From positions 1-49,696 of the IMG/VR virus record IMGVR_UViG_3300046538_000294: 49,696 nt of DNA; one strand, given 5' to 3'. Position numbers and translations under genes: made by a program. Positions within the stretch are counted from its first letter, which is position 1; every line of letters begins with the position of its first letter. The stretch comes from a virus. The notes beneath the pieces are model-generated. The model was not told the DNA's origin, searched no databases, and was given only the letters and a program-made list of their open reading frames with translations. Shown here piece by piece: positions 26,218-33,502 of this stretch.

Positions 26218-26241
26218 AAGCCCCGACAATTGCCGAGGCTT
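26218..26241 (-). terminator. Intrinsic terminator ahead of the late genes (tR'-like)
   Basis: On the minus strand AAGCCTCGGC-AATT-GTCGGGGCTT forms a ten-pair stem (two G-U pairs) followed by four T. It lies immediately upstream of the first late gene, so late transcription must start downstream of it or pass it by antitermination, like tR' of lambda. Confidence 0.7.
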
Positions 26242-26315
26242 GAATTGTTGTTATGCCTTCCCGTCAGTACTCAGCCCCGACACTGACGGACGGGGCAAAA
26301 AGCACGTAAATACCC

Positions 26316-26344
26316 TTGACCAATAGGCCCAATGGGCCTAATAT
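26316..26344 (+). promoter_or_regulatory. Strong sigma-70 type promoter of the plus-strand cassette
   Basis: TTGACC at 26316-26321 and TAATAT at 26339-26344 are separated by exactly 17 bases. Each box is five out of six to consensus. It points to the plus-strand gene at 26401 and lies opposite to the direction of the flanking late and early operons. Confidence 0.82.
26324..26340. promoter_or_regulatory. Perfect 17-bp dyad operator in the promoter spacer
   Basis: TAGGCCCA-A-TGGGCCTA is a perfect inverted repeat that fills the spacer between -35 and -10 and runs into the -10 box. A protein bound here would block RNA polymerase. The helix-turn-helix protein encoded two genes on is the natural candidate, by inference. 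Confidence 0.75.
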
Positions 26345-26400
26345 CTAACACATGGGAAGCGCACACCGCCCGGCCCTTCAACCCCAAAGGGAAGAAACAA

Positions 26401-26619
26401 ATGAGCATCGAGATGACCACCGCCGAACTCGAAAAGATTCACTCAGAGATTGCCAAGCTGATGGCCGAAACCAGCAAACTGAATGCTGAAACCGTCAAGT
26501 TTCGCTCTGAGGCGCATAAGATGAGCCGCGAAGCCCTCTGGTATCCACTGGCGATGGCATCAGGTCTGGTAGGTGCGGTAGCCGCCGCAACACTGGCGCT
26601 AAGCAAATACCTCTCCTGA
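26401..26619 (+). CDS. Small membrane protein of the plus-strand cassette
   Basis: A 72-residue protein starting MSIEMTTAELEKIHSEIAKL. The N-terminal 45 residues are a charged helix with heptad spacing (LEKIHSEIAKLMAETSKL), followed by one C-terminal membrane helix (about residues 46-68). A GGAAG ribosome site lies 6 nt upstream. It is expressed from the spacer-dyad promoter and is followed by a terminator, so its mRNA is short. Such proteins recur in Pseudomonas prophages; the function is unknown. Confidence 0.75.
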   Translation: MSIEMTTAELEKIHSEIAKLMAETSKLNAETVKFRSEAHKMSREALWYPLAMASGLVGAVAAATLALSKYLS

Positions 26620-26625
26620 CATCAA

Positions 26626-26650
26626 AAGCCCTGCGAAAGCGGGGCTTCTT
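26626..26650 (+). terminator. Intrinsic terminator inside the plus-strand cassette
   Basis: AAGCCCTGC-GAAA-GCGGGGCTT makes a nine-pair stem with a GAAA tetraloop, followed by CTTAT. It sits between the membrane protein gene and the DNA-binding protein gene and should reduce expression of the second gene. Confidence 0.75.
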
Positions 26651-26661
26651 ATAAGGCAGAT

Positions 26662-26946
26662 ATGAAAACCATCAAGCATTATTCGCCGCCGAGCACGGTT
26701 GATCTGGAAGCGCTGAAAAGTCGCCTCAATCTAACCGGCAACGACATGGCGTCCTTGGCCGGGCTTTCTGACGGTCGCCAGTGGCGCAAGTACACCGGGG
26801 GCGCGAAGCCGCGCGAGCTGAGCGCTCAGATGCTGTTCTTCATCGCAGCCAGGCTGACCCTTTCACCGGATCAGCTTGAAGCGATCTACGCTGAAATGCG
26901 CGAGATGGGGGCCGAACTGGATTTCGGCGAGCAACCCGCTGATTAG
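26662..26946 (+). CDS. Small helix-turn-helix protein (XRE-like)
   Basis: A 94-residue protein with an XRE-type helix-turn-helix in its middle (LNLTGNDMASLAGLSDGRQW, then WRKYTGGAKPREL), followed by a helical C-terminus. AAGG lies 5 nt before the ATG. It is the second gene of the cassette, behind a terminator. It is a likely regulator, and the 17-bp dyad in the upstream promoter is its most obvious target. That link is inferred. Confidence 0.72.
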   Translation: MKTIKHYSPPSTVDLEALKSRLNLTGNDMASLAGLSDGRQWRKYTGGAKPRELSAQMLFFIAARLTLSPDQLEAIYAEMREMGAELDFGEQPAD

Positions 26947-26949
26947 CAG

Positions 26950-27168
26950 TCACTCTAGCCAGTCGCGCGGCGAGGCCGCCCGTAGCTCTTGAAGCGTTAT
27001 CAATCCGAGCTTGCGTGGGTTGCAACACATCCAGCAGGAACAGACCTTGCCATGATTGGCGAAGACGCCAGCGTTACGGGCGGATGCTTCCCACTGCCTT
27101 CCCTTCTGTACTTTGCGAAATTTCAACTTGATGCGGCGCGTATCGTGACGTCGTTGTGCTCTTGTCAT
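26950..27168 (-). CDS. Small basic protein with CxCxxCCNPRK motif
   Basis: A 72-residue very basic protein. After an Arg-rich N-terminus (MTRAQRRHDTRRIKLKFRK) comes VCSCWMCCNPRKLG, a cysteine motif found in a widespread family of small bacterial and phage proteins of unknown role. GGAGG lies 5 nt before the ATG at 27168. It is the last gene of the minus-strand early operon and ends convergent to the plus-strand cassette. Confidence 0.75.
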   Translation of the reverse strand: MTRAQRRHDTRRIKLKFRKVQKGRQWEASARNAGVFANHGKVCSCWMCCNPRKLGLITLQELRAASPRDWLE

Positions 27169-27303
27169 ATCAACCTCCAATAGCCAGATATGACGAAGCC
27201 CCGGCAGATTACTCTGGCGAGGCTCGCGACGCAGTCCTACACACGCAGGTATGACAGGATGGGAGGAATACTGATGGAACGATGGCTCGGTGTCAACATG
27301 ACA

Positions 27304-28002
27304 TTACGCGGCTGAATCCGACATGATCAGCCCTTCGATGTCGAGTATCTCCCCTGCGTGGCAGAGAGCGACATCAACCAGAGCATCTAAAGCGGCATTA
27401 ATGTTCCGGCGCCACTCGCGGCGAGTCGATTCGGGGCGGGCATCCATATCCCAGGTGTTCATGTCGTAGAAGCTCTTCGGCAAAACAATCATGTCAGCGG
27501 ATCGCGACTCAGCTTTCTTGTTGTTGGCGCGCCCAGCAGCAACCGACGCGGCAACCAGCGCATCACGCCGCCAATCCGGCGCGTCCACGGGAATGGTGAT
27601 TGTCACATTCTTACTTACCGCCGGGTCGATGCCTTTCAGCTTGGGAATGGCCCAGGCCGTCACCGCCTTATATAGGAAGAGAGTCGGCGCGGGAGTCGAT
27701 ACAAGCAAGCGCAACTCAGTAATCGCTTGCACCTTTCGGGCTTTATGGGTGCTGAACTTCGCGACCAAGGCGTTCATGTGCCTTTTTTCAAGGCCATGGT
27801 GCAGGCGAGCGGCGAGCCAGCAATCGGCTTGAGTTCGATCAATCGAGCCGCCCGCACTGGATCGGAACAATGAAGAAAGATCGCGCTGGTCTTCTTCATG
27901 CGGGCTGTAGAGCTTTTGCCATGCCTGCTTGCTGGTATTGTCGATGGCCTCGGCAGCAAGAGCCGAAACGACACCGCTTAGTACGCTTGAATAAATGCTC
28001 AT
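27304..28002 (-). CDS. Hypothetical protein, positional candidate for late regulator
   Basis: A 232-residue basic protein. The central part (DCWLAARLHHGLEKRHMNAL, then FSTHKARKVQAITELRLLV) looks like a nucleic-acid-binding helical domain. It is near the end of the early operon, just before the late region, which is where Q-type antiterminators lie in lambdoid phages. I see no direct similarity to known Q proteins, so this is a positional guess. GGGGAA lies 3 nt before the ATG. Confidence 0.65.
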   Translation of the reverse strand: MSIYSSVLSGVVSALAAEAIDNTSKQAWQKLYSPHEEDQRDLSSLFRSSAGGSIDRTQADCWLAARLHHGLEKRHMNALVAKFSTHKARKVQAITELRLLVSTPAPTLFLYKAVTAWAIPKLKGIDPAVSKNVTITIPVDAPDWRRDALVAASVAAGRANNKKAESRSADMIVLPKSFYDMNTWDMDARPESTRREWRRNINAALDALVDVALCHAGEILDIEGLIMSDSAA

Positions 28003-28011
28003 GACTTCCCC

Positions 28012-28311
28012 TTAATCCCCGGTGTAATGCGAACCGCCGGCGCCCCGGCGGTTGTTATGTTCTTCTGTGCCGCGATTGTTCGCCCGGGCCAGCGCAGCGA
28101 CGGTGTTGCGAAGTCGCATGCTCAACTGAGGCACCAACTCTTCCAGCGGCAGGGGTTCGCCTGTCGCCTGGCAGATCCACCCGGATGCGTTGCAGGCGGT
28201 GCAGTCGATCTGGTGAAAAATTCCATTGGTGCTGCCGGCGCCGCGGCAAAGTGCGCACTCCATCAGCGGCTTCAACTGGCGGCGAAAGTCTGGGCCGTGG
28301 CTCTTCTTCAT
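28012..28311 (-). CDS. Small zinc-finger-like protein
   Basis: A 99-residue protein with two CxxC-type knuckles (CALCRGAG and CTACNASGW), the DnaJ-like zinc motif often present in small phage proteins. It is basic, and the C-terminus is Arg/Asn-rich. It could bind DNA or RNA or act as a chaperone-like partner. The start at 28311 has GGGG about 6 nt upstream. It lies 9 nt before the candidate late regulator. Confidence 0.68.
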   Translation of the reverse strand: MKKSHGPDFRRQLKPLMECALCRGAGSTNGIFHQIDCTACNASGWICQATGEPLPLEELVPQLSMRLRNTVAALARANNRGTEEHNNRRGAGGSHYTGD

Positions 28312-28712
28312 TGCGCACCCCGGCCTTTCTTTTTTTTCAACCATGGCCGACTCGGCTGAGCCTTGGAAGGCTCAGGTAGAGCCAATCCAATAACTGGGTC
28401 TTCAAACCGGTCTTCCGCTATATCAACGCCGATCCGTAGCTCACTCGCTTCGTGACATGGGCGATTACGAATCGGGTGATAGCCGCTGTCGCCCATGGCG
28501 TCATCGATCAATTTGTCCAAGTGGAAGGCCCAAGAGATCGTGGAGGTGTGCACGATTTGAATCGAGTGATCGCGAAACCACCGATAGCGCTCAGCATCTA
28601 CCCGCAGCGCCTCGACGTCGGCGAAGAAACCTAGCAACAAGGCGGCGCTGGCGCCGGACTCGGCCAACAGTTTCAACTCGGCCATGCCGGCAATTTGCCC
28701 CGGAATCATCAT
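28308..28712 (-). CDS. Hypothetical protein between recombinase and zinc finger gene
   Basis: A 134-residue protein. Start overlaps the recombinase stop as ATGA. The segment DVEALRVDAERYRWFRDH is a motif found in several unrelated small phage proteins. The C-terminus ends in a Lys-rich tail (WLKKKKGRG). No catalytic motif seen. Confidence 0.65.
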   Translation of the reverse strand: MMIPGQIAGMAELKLLAESGASAALLLGFFADVEALRVDAERYRWFRDHSIQIVHTSTISWAFHLDKLIDDAMGDSGYHPIRNRPCHEASELRIGVDIAEDRFEDPVIGLALPEPSKAQPSRPWLKKKKGRGAQ

Positions 28713-30007
28713 TTTGAAACCTCGCCATTCACAATGTTAGAAACAGGCTCGCAGCCCGCGCCGTTCGTGGCTTGCGCAGGGTTTTGCGAATCTTCATATC
28801 GGGTGTCTGTCAGGTTGTGAATCGACTTAAAGCCACGCTCATCTAACCAGTTGTGCCACTTCTCCAGCGCGGCCAAACGCTGTGCCCGAGCCTGGGTGTT
28901 GATGTAGGTGGAGGCGATCTTGCCAAGGGAGTGGTTGAGCAGCATCTCGCCGATGTGCCCGTCGATGCCGAGGTCGGTCCATGCGGTGCGTGCCACCTTG
29001 CGCAGATCATGGCTGGTCCACTCGCCCCGCCCTATCCGGCTGAACACGGCGCTGGCCTGCCCTTCGCTGATGGCCCGACCACGACGGGACGGGAACAGGT
29101 AGATGCCCTCGTAACCCTGGCTGATCTGGATGGCCCTGTACCGCGTCAGCATCGCCTTGGCCTGGGCAGTCAGTGGCAGACGGTGTTCGGTTCGGGTCTT
29201 CGTATTCTCGGCGGCGATGAACCACTCACCGTCCGGGATCGAGATGTCAGACCAACGCGCCATACGGGTTTCGCCGACGCGGGTGCCGTGGCACAGCATC
29301 ATGATCGCCAACATGGCCTCGCCCGGATGGCTCTCGAATAGGTCGGCCAGCATGGGCACGACTTCGACCAGGTGCACGCCCCGCAACCGGGCAGCCTTGG
29401 GCATGATCCGGGCCTTGGTGAAGTCGACAAACTTCATGTCGGCCATAGGGTTCTTGTCGATCAGGCCCAACTTGTAGGCCTGCAGGAAGGCGACCACCAG
29501 CAGCACGAACAGCTGATGAACGTACGACAGCGACAGTTCCTGCTGGCATGGCCACATCAGTTCCTTGTCCAGTACGGCGGCGGTCAGATCGCGCACCGGG
29601 ACATGCTCCAGCCTAGGCTTCAGGTGACACTTGATTGCGGACTTGGCCCCGGCCTTGCGCTTGTCCGACAGCGAGCGGTCGCGCGACATCCGGTCGCCGT
29701 ACCAGTCGATCAGTTGACCGCACGTGGCCAGGCCGCCGAGCGCCACGGTGGCCGCAGAATCCCGCAGCAGGCGCTGACGCAGCGCGGGCAGTTCGGCCAG
29801 CACGGCAGCAGCGCCCAGATCGGGGAAGCGGGCAATGTGGTTCCACGTCTTGCCTTTGACCAGATACCACGACCCTCGCTGACGATCCTGGCCGAAGCGC
29901 AGGTACAGGCCGGGGTGACGCGGATCGCGCAGATCGTGCACGGCCGGGTCGGAAGCCTGACGGCGGATCTCGGCGTCACTGAACTTCACGGCGCGGGTCT
30001 TGCTCAT
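28709..30007 (-). CDS. Second tyrosine recombinase, inside the early operon
   Basis: A 432-residue tyrosine recombinase. Catalytic elements are all visible: Arg in LCHGTRVGETRMARW (about residue 255), a Lys in the following beta hairpin (AAENTKTRTEHRL), HDLRKVAR (HxxR), and the H plus Tyr in LLNHSLGKIASTYIN. The N-terminus matches the arm-binding type of phage integrases. It lies in the middle of an operon, coupled by ATGA to both neighbours, and far from the main integrase. Role: perhaps resolution, inversion or a remnant module. Longer start to 30079 rejected. Confidence 0.9.
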   Translation of the reverse strand: MSKTRAVKFSDAEIRRQASDPAVHDLRDPRHPGLYLRFGQDRQRGSWYLVKGKTWNHIARFPDLGAAAVLAELPALRQRLLRDSAATVALGGLATCGQLIDWYGDRMSRDRSLSDKRKAGAKSAIKCHLKPRLEHVPVRDLTAAVLDKELMWPCQQELSLSYVHQLFVLLVVAFLQAYKLGLIDKNPMADMKFVDFTKARIMPKAARLRGVHLVEVVPMLADLFESHPGEAMLAIMMLCHGTRVGETRMARWSDISIPDGEWFIAAENTKTRTEHRLPLTAQAKAMLTRYRAIQISQGYEGIYLFPSRRGRAISEGQASAVFSRIGRGEWTSHDLRKVARTAWTDLGIDGHIGEMLLNHSLGKIASTYINTQARAQRLAALEKWHNWLDERGFKSIHNLTDTRYEDSQNPAQATNGAGCEPVSNIVNGEVSK

Positions 30008-30435
30008 GCGGCCACCACTGTCGGGGAAAGCCTTAGGTACGCGCGCAGCTTCTCCATTGCGTCGAAGTGCCCCCGGCAAACGATGGCCAGATATCCCTGA
30101 GCATTGAGCGCGGCGATGCGCTTGTGCTGTTCGGCCGACACGGGGGCATCATTCGGAGGTGTGGCCTTGAACTCGATGTAGAGGCCAAACCAGCCACCGC
30201 GAGCCATGGTCAGCACCAAGTCAGGGATGCCCGCGACTACGCCCTGTTTTTTCAGGTCCATCGCGACCTTTATGTGTCGGTGCCCACCGTTCGGGACGTG
30301 GTAGATCAGCGCGAAAGCTTCGGGATGCTTGAGCTGAATCTCGGCCAACAGCGCGGCCTGCTCCAATCCTTCGCGGTCGATGCGTGGCGCCCGGGCGGCC
30401 TTGGGCTTGAATGCCTTCATCGTCGGTGCTTTCAT
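30004..30435 (-). CDS. VRR-NUC domain nuclease
   Basis: A 143-residue protein of the VRR-NUC group (PD-(D/E)xK fold). Key parts: an N-terminal EGLEQAALLAEIQLKHPEA helix, IYHVPNGGHR, then GIPDLVLTMARGGWFGLYIE with the Asp and the Glu-Phe-Lys (EFK) catalytic set, and a Gln in SAEQHKRIAALNAQGY. Such small phage nucleases are thought to resolve branched DNA during replication. It is coupled by ATGA overlaps to the genes on both sides. Confidence 0.92.
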   Translation of the reverse strand: MKAPTMKAFKPKAARAPRIDREGLEQAALLAEIQLKHPEAFALIYHVPNGGHRHIKVAMDLKKQGVVAGIPDLVLTMARGGWFGLYIEFKATPPNDAPVSAEQHKRIAALNAQGYLAIVCRGHFDAMEKLRAYLRLSPTVVAA

Positions 30436-30866
30436 GACTGCGCCGCCTCCGCCATCGCATCATCTACGGCAGCGTCAGCCAGGCCCGAGAACAAAGGCAT
30501 GCGCCCCTCTCGCCAAATCGCCAACGGTGATTCAGTACCTATTGGCGAACGCACAAACCTCCAGCGCGCGGCATCTTTTTCGAGCTGATCCATCTCAGCT
30601 ACTGCGCTGTCCAGGCACTGGATCAAAATTGGATCAGGCTTGCTCAACCGAGCGCGCAAGGCATCGTTCTCAGTCTTGAGCCGGGCAATTTCCCCTTCCA
30701 TCACTTGGCGTCCGGCCTCTTGATCGAACGCCACGGCCTTGAACTGTTCGTTTGCGGACACCAAGCTGCCAATCACCCCATACGCCTCGGCAATCAGGTT
30801 GTTGGCTTCGTGGATCTGGGTTGAGCCGCGTTGCAGGCGTTTTTGCAGATCGTCGTAGTTAATCAC
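30432..30866 (-). CDS. Hypothetical coiled-coil protein
   Basis: A 144-residue protein starting with GTG (GTG ATT AAC TAC), coupled to the 38-residue peptide upstream by GTGA. The N-terminal two thirds form a probable coiled coil (EIARLKTENDALRARLSKP). The segment EKDAARWRFVRS resembles a motif also present in the gene at 28308-28712. No function recognised. Confidence 0.7.
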   Translation of the reverse strand: MINYDDLQKRLQRGSTQIHEANNLIAEAYGVIGSLVSANEQFKAVAFDQEAGRQVMEGEIARLKTENDALRARLSKPDPILIQCLDSAVAEMDQLEKDAARWRFVRSPIGTESPLAIWREGRMPLFSGLADAAVDDAMAEAAQS

Positions 30867-30979
30867 TTGAACAAACTCCCCGCCGAAACCGAGACACGCT
30901 TCTCAGCAGCCCCCGGCTGATTGATCTGGAATGCAGTGCACAGCAGTGCAAGGATGATGATCAGCATCGTGGCCTTCAT
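30863..30979 (-). CDS. Putative 38-residue exported or membrane peptide
   Basis: Starts MKATMLIIILALLCTAFQ, a signal-peptide or membrane-anchor like stretch, followed by a short polar tail (GAAEKRVSVSAGSLFK). Its ATG overlaps the DUF1364 gene stop as ATGA, and its stop overlaps the next gene start as GTGA. This double coupling in a chain of overlapping genes supports a real small gene. Role unknown. Confidence 0.6.
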   Translation of the reverse strand: MKATMLIIILALLCTAFQINQPGAAEKRVSVSAGSLFK

Positions 30980-31272
30980 GGCTTCACCTTTCCTTCTCGA
31001 ATCAAAATGTCCTGGGTACGCATGACGCCCTCGGCCAGATAGAGCCGAACCTCGTAGCGGCTCAGCTCACCCGGGGCGCGCAGTCGGCCATCGGCGATGT
31101 CGTGGCAATACCCGCATGCCCAAGCTGCCTGAAAGTCGTTGGGCTTCATCCCCATCCCACAGGTGCCTGACAGGCGATAGTGCGCAAGAACCGTGGTGGA
31201 GGGCTCGCAACTGCAGCCCGGAAAGCGCACCTGGCATTCGCGGTCACTGGCGGCATCCGTCAGCCTGCTCAT
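30976..31272 (-). CDS. DUF1364-type nuclease domain protein
   Basis: A 98-residue protein with the DUF1364 pattern: RECQVRFPGCSCEPSTTVLA with paired cysteines, HYRLSGTCGMGMKP, and WACGYCHDIADGR carrying a Cys-x-x-Cys-His. This is an HNH-like metal-binding arrangement found in many lambdoid prophages in the nin-type region. A DNA processing role during replication or recombination is likely. It is coupled by ATGA at both ends. Confidence 0.88.
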   Translation of the reverse strand: MSRLTDAASDRECQVRFPGCSCEPSTTVLAHYRLSGTCGMGMKPNDFQAAWACGYCHDIADGRLRAPGELSRYEVRLYLAEGVMRTQDILIREGKVKP

Positions 31273-31949
31273 ACGGATGTTCCGTTGCGACGGGCGCGCA
31301 GCGCAGCCAAGGCTTGCTGCCCAACTTCCGGAGTTACCTTGGGCGCTGCCTGATCCGTCACAGCTTTGGGCATTGGCTTCAATGGCAGGCCCGCGAGAAG
31401 ACGGCGGATGGTGATCGTGTAATTGCGGTCGAACAGCTTCAGGCTCAGGCCCGTGTCGAGCTTGTTCAGGCTTTCAAAGCCACACTCTTTGGCCGTATGC
31501 CAAACCGCGTCATGCGACCATTTGCCCTGCCCAGCCATGCACGGGTGAGCGTTGCGGCAAGCTTCGCGGTGGGCCGCGGCGAGAGTTGGGAGCCCAAGCA
31601 TTTCCGGTGTCGGCTTGCACCACTCGATGAATTGTCCAGGGCTCGGAATGAAATCACCTGCCTGCTTCCGGGCCTGCGTCATGCCGAAGTCGATTTGCCC
31701 CTGCGTGCAGACGCCTTCTTCGAGAAAAGCCTGATACCACTGCCGCTTTGCAGCCTGGTAGGTATCCTTATCCGGCCAAGCCTGACGCCATGCGGATCGG
31801 ATCGAGCGCAGCTCTTTGAAGAGACCGTTGATAGCTGACACCAACGTGCTGTCATGATCGGTTACCGGCGTTGATTCAGATGCTGCGATATATTCGCCCG
31901 ATTGAGCTGAGTTCCAGATGCCCTGAGCGATGACAGATACGTTCTTCAC
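31269..31949 (-). CDS. Replication protein P-like
   Basis: A 226-residue protein. The middle part resembles phage replication P-type helicase loaders (INGLFKELRSIRSAWRQAWP, then AKRQWYQAFLEEGVC and PSPGQFIEWCKP). It follows the O-like gene as in lambda. The start is taken as GTG at 31949, which overlaps the O-like stop (GTGA) with a G-run 7 nt upstream; an ATG at 31970 is an alternative. P proteins recruit the host DnaB helicase. Confidence 0.85.
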   Translation of the reverse strand: MKNVSVIAQGIWNSAQSGEYIAASESTPVTDHDSTLVSAINGLFKELRSIRSAWRQAWPDKDTYQAAKRQWYQAFLEEGVCTQGQIDFGMTQARKQAGDFIPSPGQFIEWCKPTPEMLGLPTLAAAHREACRNAHPCMAGQGKWSHDAVWHTAKECGFESLNKLDTGLSLKLFDRNYTITIRRLLAGLPLKPMPKAVTDQAAPKVTPEVGQQALAALRARRNGTSV

Positions 31950-32692
31950 GATTGCACCCCCGGCACCCATTCGTTGTCGTTGTCGTCGAAGTCCTGCGAG
32001 GGCTGCTTACCCGGGAACTGTCGGACGTTCGAAGAGGCAGATCGTGCCTTGTCACTCAGCACCCACTTGACGAACATCTGCACCCATTCGGCCTGCGTAT
32101 TGACTTGCCCCCGCGATTCGTAGAAAGCGGTGAATGCACGGTGAATCTCATCAGTGAATAGGGTCAGCGCTACGCCAGAATGAGTCGCATAGGTCTTCAG
32201 CAGCTTGGAGTCAGGCTTCCAGTCGAGAGTCATTTCGCTGGGCATGCGAGGATCAACTGAACCCTGCGCGGAGAGAGGGTGTTTATTCTTCTCTACATCT
32301 TCTTTAGGTAACGCATCGCTAACGATTGGAGCGTTACCTTTTGCGTTAGCGGATTTGTGATTTGCTACGCGCTTCGCCGTGAGAAGCCTGTTTTTAGCGG
32401 TCTTGCCGTTGTGGCGGTCGAAATGCGGAAGGCTGATCACGCCATCGGCTTCCACCATCCACGTCACAGATTTCATGTGTTCGCAGAAGCCGGTAACGCC
32501 AACCATACGATCGAGTAACTTTTTGCTAACGCTCGGAGCGTTACCGTCTTGGGTCTGCTGATCGAACCAACCCCACACTCGCATCAGTTTTCCGACGACA
32601 GCGTCAGGGTCAATATCGGCGAGGTCTGCAATTTGGCAAACCTCGGGCTTATCCAGGGTGGTGAGTTCGAACTTGATCCAATCACCGGCCAT
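31946..32692 (-). CDS. Replication initiation protein O-like with DnaT-like C-terminus
   Basis: A 248-residue protein. The N-terminal half is a winged-helix domain (GDWIKFELTTLDKPEVCQIA, DAVVGKLMRVWGWF, LDRMVGVTGFCEHM), as in phage replication initiators. The C-terminal part has a DnaT-like single-strand-binding/replisome segment (WVQMFVKWVLSDKARS). The linker region of the gene carries iteron-like repeats, as in lambda O, which binds its origin within its own gene. It is coupled by overlap to the antirepressor and P-like genes. Confidence 0.87.
   Translation of the reverse strand: MAGDWIKFELTTLDKPEVCQIADLADIDPDAVVGKLMRVWGWFDQQTQDGNAPSVSKKLLDRMVGVTGFCEHMKSVTWMVEADGVISLPHFDRHNGKTAKNRLLTAKRVANHKSANAKGNAPIVSDALPKEDVEKNKHPLSAQGSVDPRMPSEMTLDWKPDSKLLKTYATHSGVALTLFTDEIHRAFTAFYESRGQVNTQAEWVQMFVKWVLSDKARSASSNVRQFPGKQPSQDFDDNDNEWVPGVQS
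32307..32546. repeat. Iteron-like repeats in the O-like gene, candidate origin
   Basis: Seven copies of a 7-8 bp core (G[G/C]TAACGC or its complement) lie in two groups. 32307-32350 holds GGTAACGC, GCTAACG, AGCGTTACC and GCGTTAGC. 32492-32546 holds GGTAACGCC, GCTAACGC and AGCGTTACC. The two groups share a longer near-identical block, GCTAACG(A/C)T(T/C)GGAGCGTTACC. This fits iterons of a phage origin placed inside the initiator gene. Confidence 0.6.
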
Positions 32693-33438
32693 CACACACG
32701 CTCCTGCAAAAGCTCAGCGAGCCGGGTAAGACCCTTCGGTGTTACCAGTGGCTGGAATGCCGCCCGCTCTACGCCTGTCTCTTGATCAGGCTTGAGGGAT
32801 GTGACTTTGTGGATCAGCAGGCCCGAGGTGATACGCGGTTCGCGAGCAACCCACCGGGTGGAACCGCTGCGCCGGTAGATCCAACGATTCTGCTGCATCC
32901 AGTCGAAGAGCTGTGCTGGTCGAATTTGCAGTTGCTTGGCGGCGTCGGTGATGCAGATCGCGCCGCATGCACTCGCGAGGCGCTTGATTGCCGCAACTTG
33001 CGGGGCCTGACGCTGAATCACATCTTGGAGCTTTTGATTTTGCTCTACCTGGTCTGCCGCAAGGCGCAGCGCTTCGGACAGCGATGAAGGAATCTGAAAA
33101 TGTCCAACCACTCGGCCTTCAAGTTCGTGCCAGCGGCGGATGACGCGCATACGCAGTGCGGCGTTGTAACCAGTCAACAAGCAATCCGTGTGCTCACGGT
33201 CGAGCAGATACTGGACTTGCCGCCGATTGCGACCATCAAGATAGATGTCCTCAAAACTGAGGACATTGGCATTCAGGTCGGTGAGCATGTTCAAGATGTC
33301 GCGCTTGACGTTGTCGTGACGCTTCTCGGTCAATTCGGCAATCTCAACCGAGGACATCACCTGACGAGTCAGATTTTTAGGGGCAACCAAAGCTGACGAG
33401 TCAGGCCCTGTATTGCTTGCAGTGGATGTTGTGTGCAT
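32692..33438 (-). CDS. Antirepressor: Rha-type N-terminus plus KilAC C-terminus
   Basis: A 248-residue two-domain regulator. The N-terminal half matches Rha proteins (MSSVEIAELTEKRHDNVKRD, LLDREHTDCLLTGYNAALRM). The C-terminal half matches the ANT/KilAC domain (SACGAICITDAAKQLQIRPAQLFDWMQ split, then RWIYRR and LVTPKGLTRLAELL). Such proteins often act as antirepressors or lysis-lysogeny modulators. The start at 33438 is chosen because the open frame upstream reads through a terminator hairpin. Confidence 0.88.
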   Translation of the reverse strand: MHTTSTASNTGPDSSALVAPKNLTRQVMSSVEIAELTEKRHDNVKRDILNMLTDLNANVLSFEDIYLDGRNRRQVQYLLDREHTDCLLTGYNAALRMRVIRRWHELEGRVVGHFQIPSSLSEALRLAADQVEQNQKLQDVIQRQAPQVAAIKRLASACGAICITDAAKQLQIRPAQLFDWMQQNRWIYRRSGSTRWVAREPRITSGLLIHKVTSLKPDQETGVERAAFQPLVTPKGLTRLAELLQERV

Positions 33439-33465
33439 AATCGACCTCACAAACGCTGTAGAAAG

Positions 33466-33491
33466 AGCCGACCTCGACCGTCGGCTTTTTT
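33466..33491 (+). terminator. Hairpin with plus-strand U-tract before the antirepressor gene
   Basis: AGCCGAC-CTCGACC-GTCGGCT is followed by five more T on the plus strand. The neighbouring genes are on the minus strand, so it would stop antisense transcripts. On the minus strand only CTTTC follows. Confidence 0.65.
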
Positions 33492-33502
33492 GTGCCCGGG
33501 AT

